Source: Flavobacterium sp. KS-LB2
GTDB lineage: Bacteria; Bacteroidota; Bacteroidia; Flavobacteriales; Flavobacteriaceae
Direction of reading: 5' to 3'
DNA length: 64,000 nt
Assembly (NCBI RefSeq): GCF_036895565.1
Contig: NZ_CP145904.1
Coordinates: 434,001 to 498,000 of the forward strand
Every line of letters begins with the position of its first letter. Positions within the stretch are counted from its first letter, which is position 1. The position numbers and the translations under genes were made by a program. Below, piece by piece: positions 36,068 to 44,753 of the stretch. The notes beneath the pieces are model-generated. The model made no database searches. It was not told where the DNA came from and worked only from the letters and a program-made list of their open reading frames with translations.

Positions 36068-36517
36068 ATGAAAACATTAATTATCGTACTAAGCGTGTTC
36101 TTAGCAGTAAATTCAATGGCATCAGCTCAAGAAGCTGTGAAATCGTCCCAAAAGGAAACTCAAAAAGAAATGTATTCGTGTCCTATGCACCCAAAAGAGA
36201 TGAGTTCTAAAGAAGGAGAGTGCAGTAAATGTAGAATGAAATTAGTAAAAACATTAAAACACGATACTTCAGGGAAAGGAAAAAAAACAGAAGTTGTTGC
36301 AAAATACGTATGTAAAATGGACGGAACAACTGCTGATAAACCAGGAAAATGTTCTAAATGCGGAATGAAAATGGCTCCTCAAGAAGTTAAAAATCCAATG
36401 TATTCTTGTCCGATGCACGCTAAAGAAATGAGTGATAAATCCGGAAAATGTCCAAAATGTGGAATGCAAATGACTCCAAAAGCAAGTGACAAAAAAGAAC
36501 AGAATCATCAACATTAA
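36068..36517 (+). CDS. Exported protein with three heavy-metal-binding modules
   Basis: The 149-residue protein has a signal peptide (ASAQE) followed by three HMBD (YHS-like) units, each with Cys-Pro-Met-His or Cys-Lys-Met-Asp and CxxCGM/CRMK: about residues 38-62, 80-105 and 117-140. The first unit has CxxCRM, so one residue differs from the CGM consensus. It ends in a His-containing tail (NHQH). It is likely a periplasmic copper buffer. It is followed by a strong terminator. Confidence 0.88.
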   Translation: MKTLIIVLSVFLAVNSMASAQEAVKSSQKETQKEMYSCPMHPKEMSSKEGECSKCRMKLVKTLKHDTSGKGKKTEVVAKYVCKMDGTTADKPGKCSKCGMKMAPQEVKNPMYSCPMHAKEMSDKSGKCPKCGMQMTPKASDKKEQNHQH

Positions 36518-36525
36518 AGTTTTTT

Positions 36526-36564
36526 AAAATCGGTTCTATACTTTTTATAGAACCGATTTTTTTT
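36526..36564 (+). terminator. Strong terminator after the HMBD gene
   Basis: A perfect 15-bp stem (36526-36540 with 36546-36560) around a CTTTT loop is followed by TTTT. It separates the HMBD gene from copA. Confidence 0.93.
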
Positions 36565-36577
36565 ATAACTCAATATT

Positions 36578-39154
36578 ATGAAACATACCTATACAGTCAC
36601 TGGAATGTCTTGCGATGGTTGCCGTTCCAAAGTCGAAAAAACATTGAATGCTATTGAAGGGATTCAAGCGACACTTACTTTGGATCCGCCAATAGCAACG
36701 ATAACAATGGATAAATACATTCCGACTACTAACTTACAAGAAGCTTTAACTGCTGCCGGAAATTATACAATCACAATGAATAATGAGGCTAATTCTCTTG
36801 AAGTAACTGAGAATTCAATCGCGAAATCGTGTTGTAGTTCTGTAAAAAAAGAGGAGCCCATAGCGAAATCGTGTTGCGGTTCAAACAAACAACAAGAGAA
36901 ACCAATTGTAATTTTACCAGAGAATGCGCAAGGTAAATACTATTGTCCGATGCATTGTGAGGGCGAAAAAGTCTATGATAAACCAGGAAGTTGTCCGGTT
37001 TGTGGAATGGATTTGGTAAAAGCCCCCGAATTAACTGGTGCAAAAACAAGCTATACTTGTCCCATGCATCCAGAAGTTATCAAAGACGGACCGGGTTCGT
37101 GTCCCATTTGCGGAATGGATTTAGTACCAATGGAACCCACCGATTCTGAAGAAAACAAGGTGTACGATGACTTGGTTCGTAAAATGAAAATCGCGATAGT
37201 TTTTACAGTTCCTATTTTTATTATTGCCATGTCAGATATGATTCCGAATAATCCGATGATGAAAATCATGGATACTGAAAAGTGGAATTGGGTACAATTA
37301 GTATTGTCGCTTCCGGTAGTTTTTTATGCGTGTTGGATGTTTTTTGAGCGCGCTTGGAAATCTATTGTTACATGGAATCTCAATATGTTTACGTTGATTG
37401 GAATTGGTTCGGGTGTTGCTTTTCTGTTTAGTTTAGTAGGATTGTTTTTTCCAAATATTTTTCCAGATGAATTTAAAACGCATCACGGAACTGTTCACCT
37501 ATATTTTGAAGCGACAACAGTCATATTAACCTTAGTTTTACTAGGCCAATTATTAGAAGCCAAAGCCCACAGCAGAACTAGTGGTGCCATAAAAGAATTA
37601 TTGAAATTAGCGCCGACCGAAGCTATTTTAGTTAGCGATGGAAAAGATATGGTTATCTCGATTCACGACATAAAAAAAGGGGATTTGTTGCGTGTGAAAC
37701 CAGGAGATAAAATTCCGGTTGATGGAAAAATAACCGATGGCGAAAGTACTATTGATGAATCGATGATTTCAGGAGAACCGATTCCAGTTGATAAAAAAAT
37801 GGATGATGCTGTTATTGCAGGAACCATCAACGGAAACAAATCATTTGTGATGATTGCTGAAAAAATCGGTTCAGAAACCCTGCTTTCACAAATTGTACAA
37901 ATGGTAAATGATGCCAGTCGTTCCCGAGCACCAATTCAGAAATTAGCCGATAGAATTGCGAAGTATTTTGTACCTATTGTTGTTATAACTTCCATAATTA
38001 CCTTTTTTGTTTGGGCACAATTTGGTCCTGAACCCGCAATGGTTTATGGATTTATCAATGCCATTGCTGTATTAATAATTGCTTGCCCATGTGCTTTGGG
38101 ATTGGCCACGCCCATGTCGGTGATGGTTGGTGTTGGGAAAGGAGCGCAATCGGGAGTTTTGATAAAAAATGCCGAAGCACTGGAAAATATGAACAAAGTT
38201 AATGTTCTAATTACTGATAAAACAGGAACGATTACGGAAGGTAAACCTTCTGTTGAAAAAGTATTTTCATTGAATAATGACGAAGATTCTTTGTTGCAAA
38301 GCATTGCTTCTTTAAATCAGTACAGCGAACATCCTTTGGCGCAAGCCGTAGTCACTTTTGCGAAAGCGAAAAACATTCCCTTAATCGAAGTCAAGGATTT
38401 TGAAGCGATTTCCGGTAAAGGAGTTATTGGCACAGTTACCAATAAAAAAGTGGCGCTCGGAAATAAAAAATTGATGGAGCAAGTGAATGCCAAAGTTTCG
38501 GCGGAATTAGAAAATCAAATTGTAGCCGAACAGAAATTAGGGAAAACGGTTTCTTACATTTCAGTGGACGGAGTCGTAGTGGGATTTGTATCGATAACTG
38601 ACGCCATAAAAGCAACAAGCGCCGAAGCAATAAAAGAACTGATGCGCCAAGGAGTTGAGGTGATTATGCTAACGGGCGATAATGAAAATACGGCAAAAGC
38701 AGTGGCGACACAATTGAATTTAAGTTCGTTTAAAGCGGGTTGTTTGCCCGAAGACAAGCTCAAAGAGATTCAACGATTGCAATCCGAAGGGAAAATTGTA
38801 GCCATGGCAGGCGACGGAATTAACGATGCTCCGGCTTTGGCTCAAGCCGATATCGGGATTGCGATGGGAACTGGAACAGATGTGGCTATTGAAAGTGCTA
38901 AAATAACGTTAGTGAAAGGCGATTTGCAAGGAATTGTAAAAGCCAAAAATTTAAGTCATGCCGTTATGAAAAATATCAAGCAAAACTTATTCTTTGCCTT
39001 TTTCTATAATGTGTTGGGAATTCCAATCGCCGCAGGCGTTTTATATCCGTTTTTTGGAGTGTTGCTTTCGCCAATGATTGCGGCTTTGGCCATGAGTTTT
39101 AGCTCGGTCTCCGTAATTGCAAATGCGTTGCGATTGCGTAATTTAAAACTGTAA
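36578..39154 (+). CDS. copA: Copper-translocating P-type ATPase (CopA type)
   Basis: The 858-residue P1B-type ATPase pumps Cu(I) out of the cytoplasm. The N-terminus has an HMA domain with GMSCDGC, a linker with two CC pairs (CCSS, CCGS) and two HMBD units (CPMHCEGEKV...CPVCGMDL and CPMHPEVIKD...CPICGMDL). The core has CPC at about 503-505 in the sixth helix, the phosphorylation Asp547 in DKTGT, the SEHPLAQ motif and GDGINDAPAL (about 745). The CPC plus N-terminal Cys modules favour copper over zinc. The name is a family assignment. Confidence 0.95.
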   Translation: MKHTYTVTGMSCDGCRSKVEKTLNAIEGIQATLTLDPPIATITMDKYIPTTNLQEALTAAGNYTITMNNEANSLEVTENSIAKSCCSSVKKEEPIAKSCCGSNKQQEKPIVILPENAQGKYYCPMHCEGEKVYDKPGSCPVCGMDLVKAPELTGAKTSYTCPMHPEVIKDGPGSCPICGMDLVPMEPTDSEENKVYDDLVRKMKIAIVFTVPIFIIAMSDMIPNNPMMKIMDTEKWNWVQLVLSLPVVFYACWMFFERAWKSIVTWNLNMFTLIGIGSGVAFLFSLVGLFFPNIFPDEFKTHHGTVHLYFEATTVILTLVLLGQLLEAKAHSRTSGAIKELLKLAPTEAILVSDGKDMVISIHDIKKGDLLRVKPGDKIPVDGKITDGESTIDESMISGEPIPVDKKMDDAVIAGTINGNKSFVMIAEKIGSETLLSQIVQMVNDASRSRAPIQKLADRIAKYFVPIVVITSIITFFVWAQFGPEPAMVYGFINAIAVLIIACPCALGLATPMSVMVGVGKGAQSGVLIKNAEALENMNKVNVLITDKTGTITEGKPSVEKVFSLNNDEDSLLQSIASLNQYSEHPLAQAVVTFAKAKNIPLIEVKDFEAISGKGVIGTVTNKKVALGNKKLMEQVNAKVSAELENQIVAEQKLGKTVSYISVDGVVVGFVSITDAIKATSAEAIKELMRQGVEVIMLTGDNENTAKAVATQLNLSSFKAGCLPEDKLKEIQRLQSEGKIVAMAGDGINDAPALAQADIGIAMGTGTDVAIESAKITLVKGDLQGIVKAKNLSHAVMKNIKQNLFFAFFYNVLGIPIAAGVLYPFFGVLLSPMIAALAMSFSSVSVIANALRLRNLKL

Positions 39155-39155
39155 G

Positions 39156-41387
39156 ATGAAAAGATATTTTATAATTATAATCGTGCTTTTTGCTTTGAAT
39201 GTTAAAGCACAAAAAGTAGTTCGATATGATTTATATGTTCGGGATACGATTGTCACTTTTGGCGATACACCCAAAAGAGCAATTGCCGTAAACGGACAAA
39301 TTCCAATGCCAACACTAACGTTTACCGAAGGCGATATTGCCGAAATTTATGTGCATAACGAATTAAATGAAGATACTTCACTGCATTGGCATGGATTATT
39401 TTTACCCAATAAAGAAGATGGTGTGCCGAATTTGACTCAAATGCCAATCAAGCCTAAAACGACGCATAAATATACGTTTCCAATTATTCAACACGGAACG
39501 CATTGGTACCACAGTCATACTGGGTTACAGGAACAAATTGGTATGTACGGTTTGTTTATCATGAACAAAAGAAATGAAGACCCAACCTTTAGAAAAGGAA
39601 TAGACGATCTGCCAACAGTTCCAATCATTCTTAGCGAATGGACTGATATGAAACCAGAAAATGTACATCGGTTATTGCACAATGCCACGGACTGGTTTGC
39701 GATTCAAAAAGGTACCACGCAAAGCTATGCTGAAGCTATAAAAGCAGGACATTTCAAAACAAAGGTTACGAATGAATGGAAGCGAATGAACGCCATGGAC
39801 GTAAGTGATGTGTATTACAATAAGTTCCTGATTAACGGGAAAAGTGAAAGTCAGCTTTCGCAATTTAAGGCGGGAGATAAAGTGCGGTTGCGGATTTCCA
39901 ATGGTGGTGCTTCGACTTATTTTTGGTTGAATTATGCCGGCGGAAAAATAACCGTTGTTGCCAGTGACGGAAATGATGTGGAACCTGTTGAAGTCGACCG
40001 ATTAATAGTTGCTGTTTCTGAAACCTATGATGTTGTTGTAACGATTCCTGCCGATAAAACGGCGTATGAGTTTTTAGTCACTTCGGAGGACAGGACCAAA
40101 TCGGCTTCGTTGTATTTAGGAGATGGCATCAAGCAATTAATTTCACCTTTGCCTAAATTAAAGTATTTTGAAGGGATGAAAATGATGAACAGCATGATGA
40201 AAATGAATGGCGATTTAGATGATATGGGCATGCAAATGTCGCTCAACCAAATGGACATGAATGTGGTGATGTATCCTGAAATTACAGGAAGCAGTCAAAA
40301 GTCAAAAGCCGAAAGTCAAAAGGAAGCGGAACATGGTAACCACAATCAGTACGACTCTAATGCACTTTCGGAGATTACAACTTTGAATTATGCCATGCTG
40401 AAATCACCAACCAAGACAACATTGCCAAAAGATGCACCGGTGAAAGAATTGCGTTTTGAATTATCAGGTAACATGAATCGCTATGTGTGGAGTCTGGACA
40501 ATAAAGTAGTTTCGGAAGCGGATAAAATTCTAATTAAAAAAGGCGAGAATGTCCGAATTGTACTCTTCAATGGCTCCATGATGCGCCACCCGATGCATTT
40601 ACACGGACATGATTTTAGAGTGCTAAACGGAAAAGAAGCATACGCACCGCTGAAAAATATTATCGATATTATGCCGATGGAAACCGATACGATTGAGTTT
40701 AATGCAAATGTTAAAGGCGATTGGTTTTTTCATTGTCACATTCTCTATCACATGATGGCGGGAATGGGCAGGGTTTTTAGTTATGAAAATCAAGAGCCAA
40801 ATCCTTTGATTCCAAATCCAAAATTAGCACAACGCAAATTATTCGCTGATGACAGAGCCTTTCATGTGATGGCCGAAAATGATTTTGCCACCAACGGGAA
40901 TGATGGAATGTTGATGATTCAAAACACGCGTTGGAGTATTGGTACCGAATGGCGTTTGGGCTACACCAATCATCACGGGTACGAAACCGAAACGCATATT
41001 GGAAGATACATCGGGAAAATGCAATGGCTGATGCCGTTCATCGGTTTTGATTGGAGGTACCGAAAAATGGAAATGGGAGCAATGGAAGAGAATCTTTTTG
41101 GTCAAACCAATACCAAAGACAATCGCGCTGTTTTCAGTGCCGGAGTCGAATATACGTTGCCAATGCTCATCAAAGCACAAGCCGAAGTGTATACCGACGG
41201 GAATTTCAGACTGCAATTGGAACGCATGGATATTCCGGTTTCCAAAAGATTGCGTATGAATTTAATGTGGAATACGGACAAAGAATACATGGCGGGTTTG
41301 CGGTATATTGTCAAAAGAAATTTTGGGATTACCACGCATTATGACAGTGATATGGGAATGGGTTTTGGATTGAGTTTGAATTATTAA
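39156..41387 (+). CDS. Multicopper oxidase fused to a CopB/PcoB-like barrel domain
   Basis: Residues 1-~560 are a multicopper oxidase: signal peptide (VKAQ), then the four copper motifs HWHG, HWYHSHTG, HPMHLHGHD and HCHILYHM. Residues ~570-743 are a beta-rich domain (WSIGTEWRLGYTNHHGYETE, then eight or so strands to FGLSLNY) resembling the copper-resistance outer-membrane protein CopB. This is a fusion of what are two genes in the cop/pco systems. It probably oxidises Cu(I) to the less toxic Cu(II) at the outer membrane. A Ser/Lys/Gln linker of repeat origin lies near residue 380-395. Confidence 0.88.
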   Translation: MKRYFIIIIVLFALNVKAQKVVRYDLYVRDTIVTFGDTPKRAIAVNGQIPMPTLTFTEGDIAEIYVHNELNEDTSLHWHGLFLPNKEDGVPNLTQMPIKPKTTHKYTFPIIQHGTHWYHSHTGLQEQIGMYGLFIMNKRNEDPTFRKGIDDLPTVPIILSEWTDMKPENVHRLLHNATDWFAIQKGTTQSYAEAIKAGHFKTKVTNEWKRMNAMDVSDVYYNKFLINGKSESQLSQFKAGDKVRLRISNGGASTYFWLNYAGGKITVVASDGNDVEPVEVDRLIVAVSETYDVVVTIPADKTAYEFLVTSEDRTKSASLYLGDGIKQLISPLPKLKYFEGMKMMNSMMKMNGDLDDMGMQMSLNQMDMNVVMYPEITGSSQKSKAESQKEAEHGNHNQYDSNALSEITTLNYAMLKSPTKTTLPKDAPVKELRFELSGNMNRYVWSLDNKVVSEADKILIKKGENVRIVLFNGSMMRHPMHLHGHDFRVLNGKEAYAPLKNIIDIMPMETDTIEFNANVKGDWFFHCHILYHMMAGMGRVFSYENQEPNPLIPNPKLAQRKLFADDRAFHVMAENDFATNGNDGMLMIQNTRWSIGTEWRLGYTNHHGYETETHIGRYIGKMQWLMPFIGFDWRYRKMEMGAMEENLFGQTNTKDNRAVFSAGVEYTLPMLIKAQAEVYTDGNFRLQLERMDIPVSKRLRMNLMWNTDKEYMAGLRYIVKRNFGITTHYDSDMGMGFGLSLNY
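40289..40326 (+). repeat. AGTCAAAAGTCAAAAG-type repeat inside the multicopper oxidase gene
   Basis: GTCAAAAGTCAAAAG and GAAAGTCAAAAG lie in frame and encode SQKSKAESQKEA. The same words form intergenic repeats at 44591-44620 and 45671-45747. Confidence 0.55.
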
Positions 41388-41512
41388 AGGATTTAAAAAA
41401 AATAGTTTGTTGCAAAAGGGATTCTTGTTTTTAGTAGGTTTATGATAATGAAGTGATTGTCTTTTACAGGTATTACAAAAACTATTTTTATTGGAAGGTT
41501 TTTGGGTTTGGC

Positions 41513-41543
41513 TTTGTGCATCTCAAAAATAGTGTTATTTTTG
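41513..41543 (+). promoter_or_regulatory. Promoter of tRNA-Glu
   Basis: TTTG (41513-41516), a spacer of 19 bases and TATTTTTG (41536-41543) form a near-perfect Bacteroidota promoter. The tRNA begins 21 bases after the -7 element. Confidence 0.85.
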
Positions 41544-41563
41544 CACCCGAAACATTGAAAAAT

Positions 41564-41635
41564 GGCCCGTTCGTCTATCGGTTAGGACGCATGGTTTTCA
41601 TCCATGTAAGAGCGGTTCGATTCCGCTACGGGCTA
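41564..41635 (+). tRNA. tRNA-Glu (TTC)
   Basis: The 72-base gene folds with a 7-bp acceptor stem (GGCCCGT/ACGGGCT, G-U at the end), D stem GTCT/GGAC, anticodon stem CATGG/CCATG with loop TTTTCAT (anticodon TTC) and T stem AGCGG/CCGCT. CCA is not encoded; the sequence after the discriminator A is CAACT. Confidence 0.95.
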
Positions 41636-41656
41636 CAACTCATAAACAATTTTCTT

Positions 41657-41691
41657 AAAAGCCTCGAAAACTAATTTTCAAGGCTTTTTTT
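41657..41691 (+). terminator. Terminator after tRNA-Glu
   Basis: The arms AAAAGCCTCGAAAA and TTTTCAAGGCTTTT pair with one mismatch, loop CTAA, and are followed by Ts. Confidence 0.85.
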
Positions 41692-41806
41692 ATTGGTTTT
41701 GGTTGTTGTATTATTTGCTCATTATTGTGGGCGCAAAGTCAGAGACATTTGCGCAGCTTATGCGATAAATTTATTCTTTGAAAGAACACTTTGTGGAGCT
41801 GGCTGG

Positions 41807-42898
41807 CTAGTATAAAGTTATCACTCTTAATTTTTTCTCTTTAGGAATGTATTCAAATACGATTGTTATTTTAATTGTTTTACTAACTTTATTTAAAAGT
41901 TCAATTATTATGACAAATTTTAAAACATTATGTTCTTTTGAAACGGTCATGTTATATATGTAATTGCTGTTGATTTTACTTTGGATAATATCAATTAATT
42001 CTTCTTTTGAATATGTGATTAAGTTTGCTATTTCTAGTTTGCCAGTTTTTTCGGTTTTTAAGTATTCGAGTTTATCTTCATTAATCTCAATTATCTCTAT
42101 TTTTGAAATGAGTGGACTCATTGAATTTAATGAGAAATTTAAATCACATTCAAAACCTTTAATGATTTCTCGTTCGATTTTATAGGAAAGAAAGACTCCA
42201 TAATATGACTCTTGTATGCTTTTGATTATAAAATTTGATTCTTCAAATTTATAACCCAAAATATTTATGTCTTCATTGTTATTTCTATCATCTTCGTGAC
42301 TCATTATGATATTTTTATCTTGTTTTATAAAAATATTTACAAGCATTGTGGATAATAATGATTTAATAGGAGATTGGTTTGTTAAGTTGAAATAACCAAT
42401 GAAAGATTGGACTTCTTTTAGATTTTCAATAAAATGATTAAATCTTTGATTTGATAAATTGTTAATGTAAACAATATAGAATTGAGTTGAATGTTTATAT
42501 TCAATGTCTTTTAATTGACGGATTTCTTTGAAGAAATGATAATATAACATTTTTTGGTTTTCATTGGTACCTATGTAATCACCACAGAGTATACTATGAG
42601 AACTTTTCTCATCAAAAAGAGGAATTATATTATTAAATATTTCTTTACCATACCAATTATTTTTTATTTTAGAAGTGTCAAATATTAGTCCTATTTCTTT
42701 TCTGTCACTTTGAGGTATCAGACATTTTTTTAGTTTTGAATATTCTAAATTCTTGGATTTTAGAATATTATTTAGAGTGTTGAACATTTTAGTGATCTCT
42801 GAATGCATTATTTCATCATTTAGTTGGAAATATTCTTTAGTGATTTCTAATAGCATATTTCCTCTAGCATTCAATGTGTAAATAGTTTTCTCAATCAT
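41807..42898 (-). CDS. Unrecognised orphan protein, AT-rich
   Basis: This 363-residue protein has no signal peptide, no membrane segment and no motif I recognise. It is rich in Asn, Ile and Lys, uses many AT-rich codons, and has a long N-terminal helical region (about 1-60). The sequence shows little of the Ala/Gly content of its neighbours, suggesting horizontal acquisition. It stands alone, between tRNA-Glu and a structured repeat, on the strand opposite its neighbours. I offer no function; a defence or regulatory cargo protein is one untested idea. Confidence 0.6.
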   Translation of the reverse strand: MIEKTIYTLNARGNMLLEITKEYFQLNDEIMHSEITKMFNTLNNILKSKNLEYSKLKKCLIPQSDRKEIGLIFDTSKIKNNWYGKEIFNNIIPLFDEKSSHSILCGDYIGTNENQKMLYYHFFKEIRQLKDIEYKHSTQFYIVYINNLSNQRFNHFIENLKEVQSFIGYFNLTNQSPIKSLLSTMLVNIFIKQDKNIIMSHEDDRNNNEDINILGYKFEESNFIIKSIQESYYGVFLSYKIEREIIKGFECDLNFSLNSMSPLISKIEIIEINEDKLEYLKTEKTGKLEIANLITYSKEELIDIIQSKINSNYIYNMTVSKEHNVLKFVIIIELLNKVSKTIKITIVFEYIPKEKKLRVITLY

Positions 42899-42988
42899 TA
42901 TTTTGCAAGGGTATTTGTTTTTTGATGCTTAAATATATAAATAAATTATTACAAAATATTAAAGCGATTTTATATTCTTGAAAACCAC

Positions 42989-43111
42989 GACCCGCGTGAA
43001 GGATGGCAGTGAAAATCCTTTTATGAAGCGCAGCGCAATAAAAGATTATAACGAACAGCCTGACCCGAAGTTGCTAGGAGGGACGACAGCGCCATCTGGA
43101 GGGACACGCCC
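42989..43111 (-). repeat. Structured intergenic repeat, copy A
   Basis: Read on the minus strand, the blocks GGGCGTGTCCC, CGGGTC, GCTGT, TCTTTTAT, ATAAAAGGAT and CCATCCTTCACGC occur in the same order as copy B. Between TCTTTTAT and ATAAAAGGAT lies an imperfect hairpin with TTTTAT/ATAAAA arms. It lies in the gap between the orphan gene (starting at 42898 on the minus strand) and tig. Confidence 0.8.
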
Positions 43112-43191
43112 AAATTATTTTCCTTTTCTAACCTCTGATTTTGTCAAATAACTGCCTAAAATTCAATCCCGAAGGTTCAGTACTAAAAAGC

Positions 43192-43222
43192 TTGTTTGGG
43201 TTGCAAAAATTTTATAATTTTG
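43192..43222 (+). promoter_or_regulatory. Promoter of tig
   Basis: TTG (43192-43194), 20 bases, TAATTTTG (43215-43222). The -7 element lies 35 bases before the tig start. Confidence 0.65.
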
Positions 43223-43256
43223 CAACCCAATTTTATTATGTAAATTAAAGAAGAAG

Positions 43257-44582
43257 ATGGATATCAAAAGAGTAGCAATAGACGCTGTGAATGAAACAAT
43301 TGTAATGACTGTTGTTCACATGGATTACAAAGGACAAGTTGCAAAAAGAATAAACGAAAAAATGCCTTTGGCAACTGTTAAGGGATTTAGAAAAGGAGCG
43401 GTGCCTAAAGATCTTGTTGAAAAACAATACGGTAAAAAAATCAAAGAAGAAGAAGTTCAGAAAGTGGTTGATTTAGCATTGGAGCGTTTTGTACAATCAG
43501 AAAGATTAAACCTTCTTGGAACGCCACTTCCTAAAGTAAACGAAAATTTTTCTTGGGATGCTGAAGAATTGGTTTTTGAATATGAAATTGGTTTGGTACC
43601 AAACTTCACTTTAGACTTAGAGGCTAAAAACGACATCGTAAAATATGTGGTTACTGCTGACGATAAATTAATCGACGGTCAAGTGGAAAGAATTCAAAAA
43701 CAATTTGGAACTGCAATTCCTCAAGAGGTTGTTGCTGCAGATTCGGATGTGACAGGAACATTCACTAACGAAGAAAAAGGAATTAATAACGCTACCACTA
43801 TTGCTGCTGATCTTTTCAAAGACAAAGCGACTTTTGACTTGTTCATAGGTAAAAAAGTAGGTGATGTAGTGACTGTAAATACGAAAGGTTTATTTGAAGA
43901 CGACCACCAATTGATGGACGTGATGAAAGTAAGTCATGATGATGTTCACGGTTTAGATGTTGATGTAAACTTCACAATCGAAGCAATCAACACTGCTGAA
44001 TTAGCAGAATTAAACCAAGAATTGTTCGATAAATTGTTTGGAGCTGGAGCAGTTTCTTCACTTGAAGAATTGAAAGCAAAAATCAAAGAGGATGCTGAAA
44101 ATCAATTTGCACAACAAGCAGACCAAAAATTATTAGGTGATGTTACTGAGTTCTTAATCGAAAGCACAAAATTTGATTTACCAGCTGAATTCCTTAAAAA
44201 ATGGTTGCAAACTGTTGGTGAGAAAAAATTATCTCCTGAGGAAGCTGAAGTAGAATATGCACGTTCTGAAAAAGGATTGCGTTTTCAATTGATCGAAGGT
44301 AGAGCAATGGCTCAGTCTGACATCAAAATCACTTTTGAAGATTTGAAAACATTCACTACAAAAAATATCCGTCAACAAATGGCGCAATTCGGGCAAACAA
44401 ATCCTACTGACGAAGAAGTTCAAGGAATTGTAGCTAGAGTTTTGTCTAACCAAGACGAAGTGAAAAGACTTTCTGACCAAGTTGTTGCTGAGAAATTATT
44501 GGAATTGTTCAAAGAAAAAGCAAATCCTACAACTAAAGAAGTGACTTACGAAGAATTTATTGCTGCTTCTTACGGAGAATAA
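43257..44582 (+). CDS. tig: Trigger factor
   Basis: The ribosome-associated chaperone that meets nascent chains at the tunnel exit. The 441-residue protein starts with the ribosome-binding domain, whose signature here is VKGFRKGAVPKDLVEKQYG (around 40-60; the GFRKGxxP motif). The PPIase region follows (about 150-250, weakly conserved in this family) and a helical C-terminal domain. It lies upstream of clpP and clpX, the usual tig-clpP-clpX neighbourhood. Confidence 0.96.
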   Translation: MDIKRVAIDAVNETIVMTVVHMDYKGQVAKRINEKMPLATVKGFRKGAVPKDLVEKQYGKKIKEEEVQKVVDLALERFVQSERLNLLGTPLPKVNENFSWDAEELVFEYEIGLVPNFTLDLEAKNDIVKYVVTADDKLIDGQVERIQKQFGTAIPQEVVAADSDVTGTFTNEEKGINNATTIAADLFKDKATFDLFIGKKVGDVVTVNTKGLFEDDHQLMDVMKVSHDDVHGLDVDVNFTIEAINTAELAELNQELFDKLFGAGAVSSLEELKAKIKEDAENQFAQQADQKLLGDVTEFLIESTKFDLPAEFLKKWLQTVGEKKLSPEEAEVEYARSEKGLRFQLIEGRAMAQSDIKITFEDLKTFTTKNIRQQMAQFGQTNPTDEEVQGIVARVLSNQDEVKRLSDQVVAEKLLELFKEKANPTTKEVTYEEFIAASYGE

Positions 44583-44590
44583 AGTATTGT

Positions 44591-44620
44591 CGTAAAGTCA
44601 AAAGTCATAAAGTCAAAAGT
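44591..44620 (+). repeat. AAAGTCAAAAGTC direct repeat after tig
   Basis: TAAAGTCAAAAGTCATAAAGTCAAAAG-type sequence (given in two parts: TAAAGTCAAAAGTCA and TAAAGTCAAAAG) lies just after the tig stop. The same word makes an inverted pair before clpX and appears inside the multicopper oxidase gene. Confidence 0.6.
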
Positions 44621-44705
44621 TGAAAAATGGGAATCAAATTTCGTTAGTTGTTTCAAATTTTAAGATTTTATTACAAAGACAAAACAATAAAAAATAGTTA
44701 TATTT

Positions 44706-44739
44706 GAGCGTCAGAAAAAATATTTTTTGGCGCTCTTTT
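44706..44739 (+). terminator. Hairpin terminator between tig and clpP
   Basis: GAGCG (44706-44710) pairs with CGCTC (44731-44735), extended inward by U-G, C-G and A-U pairs through an A-run and T-run, and followed by TTTT. It lies 124 bases after the tig stop. Confidence 0.7.
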
Positions 44740-44753
44740 GTTTGAATTAATTT

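Noticed and set aside
36068..37140. Repeated Cys-Pro-Met-His coding units as a CRISPR-like or DNA repeat
   Set aside because: The repetition is at protein level (HMBD domains); the DNA copies differ at many sites and have no regular spacing.
41047..41344. Overlapping plus-strand frames inside the multicopper oxidase 3' end
   Set aside because: They are out-of-frame shadows of the CopB-like domain; the main frame has continuous family-like sequence.
41453..41674. Plus-strand open frame over tRNA-Glu
   Set aside because: It covers the tRNA, its promoter and terminator, and has no protein-like composition.
41564..43111. Attachment-site duplication of the tRNA-Glu 3' end around the orphan gene
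   Set aside because: I looked for the tRNA 3' end (GATTCCGCTACGGG) up to tig and saw no second copy; no integrase is present.
44699..44739. TATATTTG directly before the tig/clpP hairpin as a small-RNA promoter
   Set aside because: The initiation point would fall inside the hairpin stem, so no meaningful transcript results, and there is no TTG at -33.
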